Assembly: GCA_913057955.1 (NCBI GenBank)
Contig: CAJXOB010000002.1
Location: 25,079-89,078, forward strand
Source: an uncultured Gammaproteobacteria bacterium
GTDB lineage: Bacteria; Pseudomonadota; Gammaproteobacteria; PS1; Pseudothioglobaceae
Length of the DNA: 64,000 bases
Reading direction: 5' to 3'
Part shown: piece after piece, positions 37,029 through 46,734 of the stretch
Layout: each line of letters opens with the position of its first letter
How positions within the stretch are numbered: position 1 is the stretch's first letter
Notes under the pieces: generated by a model
Seen by the model: only the letters and a program-made list of their open reading frames with translations
Databases searched by the model: none
What the model was told of the DNA's origin: nothing
Made by a program: the position numbers and the translations under genes

Positions 37029-37105
37029 TGGTGGGCCTACTTGGACTTGAACCAAGGACCAATCGATTATGAGTCGAGTGCTCTAACCAACTGAGCTATA
37101 GGCCC
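37029..37105 (-). tRNA. tRNA-Ile2 (CAT anticodon)
   Basis: The 77 nt cloverleaf has acceptor GGGCCTA pairing with TAGGCCC and an encoded CCA end (37029-37031). The anticodon loop CTCATAA puts CAT at 37069-37071. The flanking G-A-C-T-C-A-T-A-A-T-C-G context and T-T-G-G-T-C variable region resemble minor isoleucine tRNA read with lysidine, rather than elongator or initiator Met. The modifying enzyme gene tilS is at 53799. It begins 9 nt behind rpoD on the same strand. Confidence 0.85.
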
Positions 37106-37114
37106 GTAGAAGAG

Positions 37115-38986
37115 CTATTCTAAAAAACTTTGAAGTTTGTGAGCACGAGAAGGGTGTCTTAGCTTTCTAAGTGCCTTTGCTTCAATTTGGCGAATCCTTT
37201 CACGAGTAACATCAAACTGTCTACCCACTTCTTCAAGTGTGTGGTCGGTGCTCATGTCTATTCCAAATCTCATTTTTAAAACTTTTGCCTCTCGAGGCGA
37301 TAGGTTAGCTAAAAGCTCACCAGTAGTCTCCTTAAGACTTTCACGAGTTGTAACTTCAACAGGCGAAGAAAGATTTGTATCTTCGATAAAATCACCAATT
37401 GTGGAGTCTTCATCATCACCAACAGGGTTCTCCATTGATAATGGTTCTTTTGCAATTTTAAGTATTTTGTTGATTTTATATTCTGGTAATTCCATCTCGA
37501 CAGAAAGTTCTTCTGGAGTAGCTTCTCGTCCAAACCTTTGAAGAAGTTGGCGTCTTACTCGGTTAAGTTTGTTGATGGTTTCAATCATGTGAACTGGAAT
37601 GCGAATAGTGCGCGCTTGATCGGCAATTGACCTGGTAATTGCTTGACGAATCCACCATGTCGCATAGGTTGAAAATTTATAACCTCTGCGATATTCAAAT
37701 TTGTCTACCGCCTTCATTAACCCCACATTACCCTCTTGGATAAGATCTAGGAATTGTAGGCCACGATTTGCATATTTTTTTGCAATCGAAATTACCAGTC
37801 TTAAGTTTGCTTCAATCATTTGACTTTTAGCTACCTTAGCCTTCCTGTCGCCTTTTCGAAGTTTTTTGTTTATTTCTTTAAGCTCTGCAACCGTTAATTT
37901 CATTGCCTCTTCGTGCTCTAAAAGGCTCTTTTGTGAATAATAAATTTCTTTTTTACTTATTTCTAGGGATTTTAGGGTTGCTTTATCAATATCAATAGAT
38001 TTAAGCCAATCAAAATTAGTTTCATTTCCTGGAAATGATGCATAAAAAAGCTCTGAGCTCATACCAGCATCGAGGCACGCTTGACGAATAAGCTTCTCTT
38101 CTTTCTTTACCTTGTTAACTCGACTTGAGACAAGCTCCATCATCGTGCTAACAAGTTTTGGTGCGAGTCTTAGTTCTGATATACAGCTAGAAAATTTTTG
38201 TCTAGCTTTAACAGTTTTATCATCAAGATAACCATTCTTTTCAAAAGATTTAACATAGCTATTATGAGATTTTTGTATTTTATCAAAGCGCTCATATACC
38301 ATTCCCTCATCAGGTCCTGTATATTCTAACTCATCAAAATCTTCTTCTTCATCCTCATCTAACTCTTCTGAAAGCTCGTCGATCTCCATTGCATCAAGCT
38401 CCGCTTGTTTCTCATCTAACAGCGCCTGCTTTGCTTTTATTAGTACTTGTTTTTCTTCAAATTCTTCAGCATCACCTTGGTACCCTATAACAACATCAGT
38501 CATCTTACATTTACCTTCTTCTAGTCTTGTGTAAGCCTTGAAGAAATAGTCCGAGATTTCAGGGTAAAGAGAAATTGCTTGTAAAATCTGATAAACGCCT
38601 GCTTCAATTTCTTTTGCAATGCGTACTTCGTCTTTTTGCTCTAAAAGTTCAACCACGCCCATCTCTCGCATGTACATCCTAACAGGATCTGTTGTTCTTC
38701 CAAATTCTGAATCAAGGGCTGCTAATGCCGCTACTGCAACTTCTGCAGAGCTAGATTCTGCTTTTCCACCCGATTTCATTACTAGCTCATCAGCATCAGG
38801 TGCTTCATCAGCAACTAAGATGTCGAGCTCTTCTAGGATTGTTACAATTGGCTCTACCTGTTCAGGCGTTAATAAATCTTCTGGTAACAGATCATTGATT
38901 TCTGAATAAGTCAGGTAACCCTGTTCTTTTCCAATCGTTATAAGACTATTAAGGGCTTTTTTGTGAGCTTCAGTAGTTGTTTTCAT
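37115..38986 (-). CDS. rpoD: RNA polymerase primary sigma factor RpoD (sigma-70)
   Basis: The 623-residue housekeeping sigma factor has region 1.1 at the N-terminus, an acidic nonconserved insert (about 195-225, rich in D and E), region 2 with [13 protein letters not shown] and the W-W-I-R-Q-A-I-T-R motif, region 3, and region 4.2 [12 protein letters not shown]. Length is similar to E. coli RpoD. dnaG and rpsU are not adjacent, unlike the macromolecular synthesis operon. It is transcribed with the downstream tRNA-Ile2. Confidence 0.97.
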   Translation of the reverse strand: MKTTTEAHKKALNSLITIGKEQGYLTYSEINDLLPEDLLTPEQVEPIVTILEELDILVADEAPDADELVMKSGGKAESSSAEVAVAALAALDSEFGRTTDPVRMYMREMGVVELLEQKDEVRIAKEIEAGVYQILQAISLYPEISDYFFKAYTRLEEGKCKMTDVVIGYQGDAEEFEEKQVLIKAKQALLDEKQAELDAMEIDELSEELDEDEEEDFDELEYTGPDEGMVYERFDKIQKSHNSYVKSFEKNGYLDDKTVKARQKFSSCISELRLAPKLVSTMMELVSSRVNKVKKEEKLIRQACLDAGMSSELFYASFPGNETNFDWLKSIDIDKATLKSLEISKKEIYYSQKSLLEHEEAMKLTVAELKEINKKLRKGDRKAKVAKSQMIEANLRLVISIAKKYANRGLQFLDLIQEGNVGLMKAVDKFEYRRGYKFSTYATWWIRQAITRSIADQARTIRIPVHMIETINKLNRVRRQLLQRFGREATPEELSVEMELPEYKINKILKIAKEPLSMENPVGDDEDSTIGDFIEDTNLSSPVEVTTRESLKETTGELLANLSPREAKVLKMRFGIDMSTDHTLEEVGRQFDVTRERIRQIEAKALRKLRHPSRAHKLQSFLE

Positions 38987-39014
38987 AATTTGATTTTTTC
39001 AAAACAGAGAGGAA

Positions 39015-39043
39015 ATTATACCTAAAAGGGCAGGTTGTTTCTA
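39015..39043 (-). promoter_or_regulatory. Candidate sigma-70 promoter of rpoD
   Basis: On the minus strand, TAGAAA (39043-39038, 4 of 6 matches) is followed by a 17 nt spacer and a perfect TATAAT (39020-39015). Transcription would start near 39008, about 22 nt before the rpoD ATG at 38986. Confidence 0.55.
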
Positions 39044-39073
39044 CCATTAATTCAGCGCTATAGAGGCGCAGGA

Positions 39074-40036
39074 TTAGTTTGAATCTGCAAAAATTGTACT
39101 GATGGATTGTTCGTCACTAATTCGACGAATAACGTCTGCAAGAGTTGTGGCAATAGATAATTGTCTAATCTTACTGCATTTTTTTGCTTTTTCTGTCAAT
39201 GGAATTGTGTTTGTTGTAACAAGTTCATCTAGTTTAGAGTTTGATATATTTTCAATAGCCCCTCCAGAAAGAACAGCATGAGTTGCATATGCAACAACTT
39301 TCTTTGCGCCCTTTTCTTTTAATATTTCAGCAGCTTGGCAAAGAGTTCCCGCAGTATCAACCATGTCATCAATCATAATGCAGGTACGCCCTTCTACATC
39401 ACCAATTACATTCATGACTTTAACTAAGTTTGGCGCTGGCCGCCTCTTATCAATAATTGCAAGGTCTGCATCATTAATTCTTTTCGCTGCTGCTCTAGCT
39501 CTAGCTACTCCACCAACATCTGGAGATACTACAACTACGTCTTGATAGTTATGATCCAAAATATCTTGGACAAGGACAGGTTGAGCATATATGTTATCAA
39601 TTGGAATATTGAAGAAACCTTGGATCTGATCTGCATGTAAGTCCATTGTTAATATACGGTTAACCCCTGACGTTTCAATCAATTGAGCAACAAGTTTTGC
39701 AGTTATTGGAACGCGAGTTAGTCTAGAGCGCCTATCTTGTCTAGAGTAGCCAAGATATGGAACGACCGCTGTAATCTTTCCCGCAGAAGAGCGCCTCAGA
39801 GCGTCAACCATTATCAATAGTTCCATTAAAGTTTCAGCTGATGAAGGGCCACAGGTTGGCTGAATAACGAACACATCACATCCACGCACATTATCAAGAA
39901 TTTCAACTTGAGCCTCGCCATCACTAAATTGACCTACAAAGGCCTTGCTTTGGTTGATGTTAAGATTTGAAATAATTTCGGATGAAAGATCAGGGTTTGC
40001 GTTTCCGCTAAAGATTTTTATTCTTTCTAGAGACAT
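39074..40036 (-). CDS. prs: Ribose-phosphate pyrophosphokinase (PRPP synthetase)
   Basis: Prs makes PRPP from ribose 5-phosphate and ATP for purine, pyrimidine, NAD, His and Trp synthesis. The ATG at 40036 is chosen over an in-frame TTG at 40066 because it starts just before the conserved I-K-I-F-S-G-N-A; this gives 320 residues. Signature blocks include [15 protein letters not shown] and the PRPP loop D-D-M-V-D-T-A-G-T. Two PRPP users, trpD and nadC, lie in the window. Confidence 0.96.
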   Translation of the reverse strand: MSLERIKIFSGNANPDLSSEIISNLNINQSKAFVGQFSDGEAQVEILDNVRGCDVFVIQPTCGPSSAETLMELLIMVDALRRSSAGKITAVVPYLGYSRQDRRSRLTRVPITAKLVAQLIETSGVNRILTMDLHADQIQGFFNIPIDNIYAQPVLVQDILDHNYQDVVVVSPDVGGVARARAAAKRINDADLAIIDKRRPAPNLVKVMNVIGDVEGRTCIMIDDMVDTAGTLCQAAEILKEKGAKKVVAYATHAVLSGGAIENISNSKLDELVTTNTIPLTEKAKKCSKIRQLSIATTLADVIRRISDEQSISTIFADSN

Positions 40037-40132
40037 CGGCTGTGCTTTTATTGATGTAGGGTGCAATTATACAAACAAATTACGTAGCTAAGAACAATAG
40101 TTTTAAATTTGAATTAAGATTTAATTGATAAT

Positions 40133-40612
40133 TTATAGTATTTTATCTATTGATGAAGAAATATCTTCTGGCTCAACAGTTGAACTAAAACGTTTAAATG
40201 GCATACCATCACGGTCAATTAGAAATTTAGTGAAATTCCATTTTACACTATCAGTTAAAGTTCCCTTGAGCTCGCTTTTTAAATATTTGAAAAGTGGATG
40301 CTCATTCTTTCCATTCACTTCGACTTTTGAAGACATGGGAAATGTAACGTCATAATTTAAACTACAAAACTCTTGTATTTCTTCTGAAGTCCCGGGCTCT
40401 TGTGTGCCAAATTGATTACAAGGAAAGCCAATGATTACTAGCCCTTCATCTTTATATTTTTGATAGAGTTTTTCTAGACCAGTATAGTGATAAGTTAGTC
40501 CACATGCACTTGCAGTATTTACAACTAAAATTGCCTTACCTTTAAAATCACTCAATGAAACTTCTTTTCCATCAAGTTGATTAAAATTAAACTGATATAC
40601 ATTTTCCTTCAT
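40133..40612 (-). CDS. gpx: Glutathione peroxidase-family thiol peroxidase
   Basis: This 159-residue enzyme reduces peroxides with a thiol donor. The peroxidatic cysteine is C37 in T-A-S-A-C-G-L-T, in place of the selenocysteine of some homologues; F-P-C-N-Q-F-G-T-Q-E-P carries the second conserved cysteine and glutamine, and W-N-F-T-K-F-L the catalytic tryptophan and asparagine. With a resolving cysteine in that position it is likely thioredoxin-dependent. It sits between prs and tRNA-Gln on the same strand. Confidence 0.9.
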   Translation of the reverse strand: MKENVYQFNFNQLDGKEVSLSDFKGKAILVVNTASACGLTYHYTGLEKLYQKYKDEGLVIIGFPCNQFGTQEPGTSEEIQEFCSLNYDVTFPMSSKVEVNGKNEHPLFKYLKSELKGTLTDSVKWNFTKFLIDRDGMPFKRFSSTVEPEDISSSIDKIL

Positions 40613-40658
40613 GAGTCTTACCTTGTCTTAGTGGATTAGAAACTAATTCATAAAAAGA

Positions 40659-40733
40659 TGGCTGGGGCGGATGGATTCGAACCATCGGTACACGGGATCA
40701 AAACCCGATGCCTTACCACTTGGCTACACCCCA
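40659..40733 (-). tRNA. tRNA-Gln (TTG anticodon)
   Basis: The 75 nt cloverleaf has acceptor TGGGGTG pairing with CGCCCCA, discriminator G and an encoded CCA end (40659-40661). The anticodon stem CGGGT/ATCCCG-type pairing holds a loop with TTG. Its 5' 21 nt overlap the last codons and stop of ispE on the same strand. Confidence 0.93.
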
Positions 40734-41564
40734 ATTATGTAATGGTGATTTATCAATCGCTTTTGCGACAAAACCAAGCCATTTTGATGGCAATTTATTA
40801 TTTGCAATCAATGCATCTTTTTCTTTTTCAAAGGCTACAAAAACACAACTTCCACTTCCAGTCATTCTTGCAATTCCTAGGTGGTTTTCAGATGAGTTTA
40901 GATGAGTTAAAACCTCCTCTATCTCTCCTTCCAAATGAATTGCAGCATCTAAGCAGTCGTTATGCGCATTAGAGACCATTGAAAAGTCTGCTATTTTCCT
41001 TTGTACGGGAGACATTGTCAATGCTTTGTGTGTGAAAATTTCTTTCGTTGATATATGTTTACCAATTGAAACAATTAAATAAAAGTATTTTGGCAAGCTT
41101 ATTGGGGTAAGTATTTCTCCTATGCCTTCGCCCCAACAGCTATGGCAATTAACAAATACTGGGACGTCTGCGCCAATATTTTGACCAATAGCCATCAGCT
41201 CTTCTTTAGATAAACTAAGATTCCAAAGCTTATTTAGAGCAATTAAAACAGTTGCTGCATTTGAACTTCCACCTCCTAGCCCGCCACCCATTGGTATTTT
41301 TTTAGCTATACTAATATCTACGCCACCTTTTGATCCAGATATTTTTTTAAGTATAGTTGCGCTGCGTACCACTAGATCTTGATCTTGTGGGATGCCTTCA
41401 TTACCACTAATTCGATTGATTGCCCCATCCTCCCTGTAATCAAGGCTTATCTCATCGCAATAATCTAAAAGCTGAAAAATAGTTTGAAGATTATGATATC
41501 CGTCAGCCCTTTTTGAGGTTACGTGTAAAAATAAATTAATTTTAGCGGGGGATAAGTAAGTCAA
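40713..41564 (-). CDS. ispE: 4-diphosphocytidyl-2-C-methyl-D-erythritol kinase
   Basis: IspE phosphorylates CDP-ME in the non-mevalonate isoprenoid pathway. The 283-residue GHMP kinase has P-A-K-I-N-L-F-L at the N-terminus, the ATP loop P-M-G-G-G-L-G-G-G-S-S-N and a C-terminal M-T-G-S-G-S-C-V-F. The stop codon and six preceding codons lie inside tRNA-Gln. It starts 1 nt behind orn, completing the series pepP-trpD-orn-ispE. Confidence 0.95.
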   Translation of the reverse strand: MTYLSPAKINLFLHVTSKRADGYHNLQTIFQLLDYCDEISLDYREDGAINRISGNEGIPQDQDLVVRSATILKKISGSKGGVDISIAKKIPMGGGLGGGSSNAATVLIALNKLWNLSLSKEELMAIGQNIGADVPVFVNCHSCWGEGIGEILTPISLPKYFYLIVSIGKHISTKEIFTHKALTMSPVQRKIADFSMVSNAHNDCLDAAIHLEGEIEEVLTHLNSSENHLGIARMTGSGSCVFVAFEKEKDALIANNKLPSKWLGFVAKAIDKSPLHNWGVAKW

Positions 41565-41565
41565 A

Positions 41566-42108
41566 TTATGCGTTAATAAAATGCTCTCTATAGTGCTTTA
41601 ATTCGTCAATAGAGTCATAAACATCAGACAAAGCGAGGTGCCTAGATTTTTTATATGAGGTAGAAAGGATGCTTGGCTTCCAGCGAACTGCTAGCTCCTT
41701 CAACGTGGAAACATCGATATGGCGATAATGAAAAAACTTTTCAAGGTTTGGCATATAGTTGTATAAGAATCTTCTATCCTGACAAATTGAGTTGCCACAC
41801 ATTGGCGATGCTCCTTGGTCGACATAGTTGATAAGAAATTCGAGGGTTTGGGATTCTGCATCAGCGGTGGAAATTGTACTTTCTAGTACTCTTTTTACAA
41901 GTCCAGATCGATTGTGTTGGCTAGTATTCCATTCATCCATCCCATCAAGCAGATCACTATTTTGATGAATAGCTAACGAAGGGCCTTCTTCTATTACATT
42001 TAGATTTGCGTCGGTAACCACTGTAGCTATTTCAATTATGACATCGCTTTCAGGAATTAATCCTGTCATTTCAAGGTCTATCCAGATAAGATTAGTTTTT
42101 TTATTCAT
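41566..42108 (-). CDS. orn: Oligoribonuclease
   Basis: Orn degrades RNA dinucleotides, including pGpG from c-di-GMP turnover. The 180-residue DEDDh exonuclease begins W-I-D-L-E-M-T-G-L, which supplies the first D and E, and ends with S-R-H-L-A-L-S-D, which supplies the catalytic His and last Asp. Gaps to trpD (2 nt) and ispE (1 nt) are minimal, so all are cotranscribed. Confidence 0.96.
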   Translation of the reverse strand: MNKKTNLIWIDLEMTGLIPESDVIIEIATVVTDANLNVIEEGPSLAIHQNSDLLDGMDEWNTSQHNRSGLVKRVLESTISTADAESQTLEFLINYVDQGASPMCGNSICQDRRFLYNYMPNLEKFFHYRHIDVSTLKELAVRWKPSILSTSYKKSRHLALSDVYDSIDELKHYREHFINA

Positions 42109-42110
42109 AT

Positions 42111-43127
42111 TTATTTATTGCTAGCAAAAATATATTCTTCAAGTTTTTCTTTTGCACTTCCATCCGATAATATTTGGTTTGCTTTTTCAATTCCTGAGTT
42201 TAGTGAATCTACAAGACCACTTACGTAAATAGCAGCACCGGCATTAAAAGAAATGATATCTTTTGCAGTACCATTTTTTCCAGAAAAGGCCTCATAAATT
42301 AGCGAAAGTGACTCATCTGCATTTTCTACTTTAATATCATTAAGGTTACCTCGCTTTAATCCAAAGTCATCTGGGTGAACGGTATAGGTTGAGATTTCAC
42401 CATTATGCAATTCGGCTACAAAGGTTTTGTCGGCTACAGAAAATTCATCAAGTCCATCTGCAGAGTGAACCACCATAACATGTCTAGATTTAAGACTTTT
42501 TAGGACGTTAGCAATTGGCTCTACTAATTTTTTATCATACACTCCAATAACTTGGTTAGGTGCCTTAGCTGGATTGGTTAGGGGTCCTAAAACATTAAAT
42601 ATTGTTCTAACTGCTAGTTCTTTTCGTGGGCCAATCGCATGTTTCATTGCGCTATGATGAGCTGGTGCAAACATAAAGCCAACACCTAATTTTTCAATGC
42701 ATTGACTGATGGCTTTTGGATTTAAGTTAAGATTTATTCCGGCTGCTTCTAAAACATCTGCGCTTCCAGATTTCGATGAAATGGATCGATTTCCATGCTT
42801 TGCAACCTTTCCACCTGCAGCGGCAACAACAAAGGCAGAGGCAGTCGAGATATTAAATAAACCCAAGCCATCCCCACCAGTTCCGCAAGTATCAACAAGA
42901 TACTCAGTGCTACTGAGTTCGACTGATGTTGCCAGTGAGCGCATGACCTTTGCGCTGGCAGTAATCTCTTCAATTGTTTCACCCTTCATGGATAGACCAA
43001 CTAAAAAAGCACCAATTTGAGCATCCGTTGTTTGGCCTGTCATAATGCTATTCATGACATCAAGCATTTCACTTTCATTTAGATCTTTTTTTGAAATCAC
43101 TGATTTGATGGCTTGATTTATATTCAT
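42111..43127 (-). CDS. trpD: Anthranilate phosphoribosyltransferase
   Basis: TrpD couples anthranilate with PRPP in tryptophan synthesis. The 338 residues contain [26 protein letters not shown] and [13 protein letters not shown]. No other trp gene is in the window; it is embedded in a housekeeping series between pepP and orn. Confidence 0.96.
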   Translation of the reverse strand: MNINQAIKSVISKKDLNESEMLDVMNSIMTGQTTDAQIGAFLVGLSMKGETIEEITASAKVMRSLATSVELSSTEYLVDTCGTGGDGLGLFNISTASAFVVAAAGGKVAKHGNRSISSKSGSADVLEAAGINLNLNPKAISQCIEKLGVGFMFAPAHHSAMKHAIGPRKELAVRTIFNVLGPLTNPAKAPNQVIGVYDKKLVEPIANVLKSLKSRHVMVVHSADGLDEFSVADKTFVAELHNGEISTYTVHPDDFGLKRGNLNDIKVENADESLSLIYEAFSGKNGTAKDIISFNAGAAIYVSGLVDSLNSGIEKANQILSDGSAKEKLEEYIFASNK

Positions 43128-43129
43128 AG

Positions 43130-44380
43130 TTATCGATGGCTCATTAGGAGTTCAATATCATCTACATTTTTAATGGCTGCTTCAGATAGAATATGGTTTC
43201 CATCTTTAGTAACTAACACATCGTCTTCAATTCTGATTCCAATATTCCAATATTTAGGATCAATTTTATCATTCTTGCGGATGTAGATTCCTGGCTCCAC
43301 TGTGGTGACCATCCCTACTTGAAATTTTCGAAAAGACTCGCCACTTTCTTTAGTGCCAACATCATGAACATCTAAACCCAACCAATGGCCAGTGCCATGC
43401 ATATAGAATTCTCTTAAATTACTAGCATCATCCATTATCCCTAGCTTCATAAGTCCACTTGTAATAATTTCACATACTATCTCATGAGGCTTGTTTACAT
43501 TTTCACCAGGCATGATAGAGGCGATAGCTTGCTTCTGTGCATATAAAACAATTTCATATATTTCTTTTTGGGACGGACTAAACCTTCCGTTAACTGGAAA
43601 GGTTCTTGTAATATCAGACGCATAACCAAGTATTTCACAGCCAGCATCGATGAGGAGAAGGTCACCATCATTTAATAATTTATTGTTTTCGGTGTAATGA
43701 AGTATGCATGCATTTTTCCCTCCTGCAACAATTGGAGGGTAAGAATGTTCTGAGTTTTCATTTCGAAATACTGAGTCAAATTCAGCTGCAATATTGTACT
43801 CATAGAGTCCCGGATGAGTTTTTACCATAGCCTTCATATGTGCCTTTGAAGCTAAATCTGCTGCAGTTTGCATATTTTTTATTTCAGAAGGATCTTTAAT
43901 AAGTCTCATTTCTGAAATGTATGGGTTTAATGGGTTTAATTTTTTTCCCAATAATACTGTAATTGCTGCGTTTAATTTATTTGTACTTGAATTGTCTTTC
44001 CAGCCCCCATTGGTTGGAGCATCAAAATATACAGAAGAGCTTTCATTTATCTGGGAGGAAGTTTCATCAAAAAAACTATCAATGTCGAATGCATGATCAA
44101 CTAACAAGATTTCAGGTGCGAGGTCTATTCCAAGCCTCACTCCATTCCATATTTCTTTGGTTTGATCTTTAGGCCTTAAAAAAATGCTGTAATTATTTTT
44201 AGAGAAAATTGCAACTGCATCAGGCTCTATAAAGCCCGTAAGGTACCAAAAACTACTGTCTGGTCGAAAGGGGTAGTTGACATCGCTGTTTCTTTTTTGT
44301 TCACTATTGGTAGATACAATTATTACTGCATCATCGCCTAGTATGCTTAGCAACTCTTCTCTTCTTTTTTTATGTATCAT
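43130..44380 (-). CDS. pepP: Xaa-Pro aminopeptidase (aminopeptidase P)
   Basis: PepP removes N-terminal residues before proline using two Mn ions. The 416-residue M24 protein keeps the metal ligands: D in L-L-I-D-A-G-C-E, D in Y-A-S-D-I-T-R-T, H in M-H-G-T-G-H-W-L-G, and E in V-E-P-G-I-Y and R-I-E-D-D. This contrasts with the creatinase at 7890, which lacks them. It is first in the pepP-trpD-orn-ispE series. Confidence 0.93.
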   Translation of the reverse strand: MIHKKRREELLSILGDDAVIIVSTNSEQKRNSDVNYPFRPDSSFWYLTGFIEPDAVAIFSKNNYSIFLRPKDQTKEIWNGVRLGIDLAPEILLVDHAFDIDSFFDETSSQINESSSVYFDAPTNGGWKDNSSTNKLNAAITVLLGKKLNPLNPYISEMRLIKDPSEIKNMQTAADLASKAHMKAMVKTHPGLYEYNIAAEFDSVFRNENSEHSYPPIVAGGKNACILHYTENNKLLNDGDLLLIDAGCEILGYASDITRTFPVNGRFSPSQKEIYEIVLYAQKQAIASIMPGENVNKPHEIVCEIITSGLMKLGIMDDASNLREFYMHGTGHWLGLDVHDVGTKESGESFRKFQVGMVTTVEPGIYIRKNDKIDPKYWNIGIRIEDDVLVTKDGNHILSEAAIKNVDDIELLMSHR

Positions 44381-44427
44381 TTTGTTAGGCGCATTAATTC
44401 ACTGATAAACAACCCAAGAAAGATACC

Positions 44428-45144
44428 ATGAAAAAGATACGACTTTATCAAAATACTGCTCTAACTGTAGGTAAAAGTGTTGAATTAAGTAAAGATAATA
44501 GCCACCATCTTAACAAAGTTTTACGTTTTCCAGGCGGTAAAGATATCACTATATTTAATGGTGATGGTTTTGACTACAACGCAACGGTTCAAAGGTTAGA
44601 AAAAATAACCAGTCTCGACATTGTTTCTAAGTTGAAAAATGACTCCGAATCTAAACTTAATTTAACACTTGCGCAAGGAATTGCTAAAGGCGAAAAAATG
44701 GATTTTTTGATCCAAAAAGCAGTAGAGTTAGGGGTATCAAATATTATCCCAATGCAGCTAGAGCGCTGTGTAGTTAGATTAAAAGGTGATCGGGCCCAAA
44801 AAAAAATAGAGCATTGGCAAAAGATAGCGAACCATGCGTGTGAGCAATCAGGGAGATCCGTAATGGTTAGTATCTTACCTCCAACTTTACTTAGTGATTT
44901 GCTTAGTAATCCAAATCATAATGGCTTTGTTTTGCATCATCGTGCAAATTTAAGTCTTACCCAGGTGCCATCATATTCAAAAGCAACAATTCTAATTGGT
45001 CCAGAAGGCGGATTAACTGACCAAGAGGTTGTCGATTCAACGCATGCTGGATTTAAGTCTCTATTATTAGGCAAAAGAATTTTAAGGACTGAAACTGCAT
45101 CACTTGTTGCTATCGCTAATATGCAGCTTTTATGGGGTAGTTGA
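44428..45144 (+). CDS. rsmE: 16S rRNA m3U1498 methyltransferase
   Basis: RsmE methylates U1498 of 16S rRNA. The 238-residue SPOUT-fold protein has the N-terminal H-H-L-N-K-V-L-R-F, the catalytic-region A-K-G-E-K-M-D-F-L-I-Q-K and the C-terminal knot G-P-E-G-G-L-T plus L-G-K-R-I-L-R-T-E-T-A. It is divergent from pepP with a 47 bp gap. Confidence 0.94.
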   Translation: MKKIRLYQNTALTVGKSVELSKDNSHHLNKVLRFPGGKDITIFNGDGFDYNATVQRLEKITSLDIVSKLKNDSESKLNLTLAQGIAKGEKMDFLIQKAVELGVSNIIPMQLERCVVRLKGDRAQKKIEHWQKIANHACEQSGRSVMVSILPPTLLSDLLSNPNHNGFVLHHRANLSLTQVPSYSKATILIGPEGGLTDQEVVDSTHAGFKSLLLGKRILRTETASLVAIANMQLLWGS

Positions 45145-45168
45145 TAATATTTTTTCAGGTTTCCTTAA

Positions 45169-45999
45169 TTAATCAACATCTCCAAGGTCATTACTTAGCT
45201 CGCGGGCACGGTCATATGCAGCTCGTGTAGCAGCTGCAACTATTCCTTCAAAATTTTGATCTTGAAAACTTTCAATAGCTGCTTGAGTAGTTCCATTAGG
45301 AGAAGTAACCTCTGCTCTAAGTGTTTTCGAGTCTTTGCCACTTTTGGTTGCCATTAAACTTGCCCCTAAACTTGTTTGAATGCTTAGTGAGTTCGCAGTT
45401 TTTTCATCCAAACCAAGGGAAATTGCAGCTTGCGTAATAGATTGCATTAATAGAAAAAAATATGCAGGACCACTTCCTGATATAGCAGTAATTGCATCAA
45501 TTAGTTTTTCATCATTTACCCAAAAACATTCGCCTACTGAAGACAAGATTGAGGTTACTAATTCTCTTTGTTGGCTGCTAACTAGATCATTTGCAAAAAG
45601 TCCTGTAACGCCACTTTGGTAAAGTGCAGGTGTATTGGGCATTGTTCTTACAAGGGCAAAATCACCACCCAACCAGCGGTTAATATCACTACCTCTAATT
45701 CCAGCTACGATAGAGACAAAAAGGTGATTTGGTTTAACTTTATTTTTTAATTGAAGGCAAACCACTGAGAGTACTTGAGGTTTTACTGCAAAAACAACAA
45801 TATCACTATTATTAAGTAAAGAAGTATTATCAGAGTATGTTGCGATATTCAGTTCAGATTTACGCTTAATCAGAAGCTCATCATTAGAGTCACTTACGTT
45901 TATGTTTTGAGCATCAAAGCCATTACTGAGAAGGCCTTTTATCAAAGCATATGCCATATTCCCGGCTCCAATAAATCCAATGACTGTTTTGTTTTCCAT
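45169..45999 (-). CDS. proC: Pyrroline-5-carboxylate reductase
   Basis: ProC makes proline from P5C with NAD(P)H. The 276 residues start G-F-I-G-A-G-N-M-A, then show A-V-K-P-Q, R-T-M-P-N-T-P-A and I-S-G-S-G-P-A-Y. E-V-T-S-P-N-G-T-T near the C-terminus is diagnostic. It stands alone, convergent with rsmE and divergent from gph. Confidence 0.95.
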   Translation of the reverse strand: MENKTVIGFIGAGNMAYALIKGLLSNGFDAQNINVSDSNDELLIKRKSELNIATYSDNTSLLNNSDIVVFAVKPQVLSVVCLQLKNKVKPNHLFVSIVAGIRGSDINRWLGGDFALVRTMPNTPALYQSGVTGLFANDLVSSQQRELVTSILSSVGECFWVNDEKLIDAITAISGSGPAYFFLLMQSITQAAISLGLDEKTANSLSIQTSLGASLMATKSGKDSKTLRAEVTSPNGTTQAAIESFQDQNFEGIVAAATRAAYDRARELSNDLGDVD

Positions 46000-46065
46000 A
46001 TAAAATATCTAAGTTATAAGTGCTTAAATCAATTCTACCAAACTTGTAATAAATAAAGAGCATTA

Positions 46066-46734
46066 ATGAAAAAATTTCAGCCAAAACTAATATTAATCGA
46101 TGTTGATGGGACTTTAGTTGACAGTGTTCCTGATCTTGCTTACTGTGTTGATGAGATGATGATTCAGATTGGTATGCCAGCTCGAGGAGAATCTAGTGTT
46201 AGGCAATGGGTTGGAAATGGTGTTCCCAGATTAGTAGAGCGAGCTTTGACAGGAGATTTGGATCTGAAGCCAAGTCAAGAGGTATTCGACGCGGCTTATC
46301 CAATTTTTTTAGAACTTTATGCTGACAATTCAGCAGTAAGGTCAAGTCTATATGATGGTGTCAAGGAGGGTTTAGATTATTTACAATCTAAAAACTACCT
46401 TTTAGGTTGCGTAACTAATAAGGCAGAGCAGTTTACTCACCCATTACTAAAGTCATTAAATATCTATGACTACTTCAAAATAGTCATTTCTGGCGACACT
46501 TTGGAAAAGAAAAAGCCAGACCCTTTGCCGCTCCTGTATAGCGCTGGTTTTTTTAATATAGATCCAAATGAGTGCCTTATGTTGGGAGATTCAGTAAGCG
46601 ATGTAAGGGCTGCTAGAGCAGCTAGATTTGATATAATTTGTATGTCATATGGATATAATCACGGTAATAATATATCAGATGAAAATCCTGACCTTGTAAT
46701 CGATTCGATGGCGCAATTACGAGATTACCTTTAA
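46066..46734 (+). CDS. gph: Phosphoglycolate phosphatase
   Basis: Gph dephosphorylates 2-phosphoglycolate, arising from DNA-end repair or Rubisco. The 222-residue HAD protein has motif I L-I-D-V-D-G-T-L-V-D-S, K-K-P-D-P-L-P-L-L and L-G-D-S-V-S-D. The stop and the bioA start share the bases TAATG. Its glycolate product is related to the glyoxylate handled by the ghrA-like enzyme, but no Rubisco is visible here. Confidence 0.9.
   Translation: MKKFQPKLILIDVDGTLVDSVPDLAYCVDEMMIQIGMPARGESSVRQWVGNGVPRLVERALTGDLDLKPSQEVFDAAYPIFLELYADNSAVRSSLYDGVKEGLDYLQSKNYLLGCVTNKAEQFTHPLLKSLNIYDYFKIVISGDTLEKKKPDPLPLLYSAGFFNIDPNECLMLGDSVSDVRAARAARFDIICMSYGYNHGNNISDENPDLVIDSMAQLRDYL

Noticed and set aside
40658-40972. 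Plus-strand frame starting with an A-D-G-F-E-P-type peptide
   Set aside because: It is the antisense reading of tRNA-Gln and the ispE end, a common spurious protein prediction.
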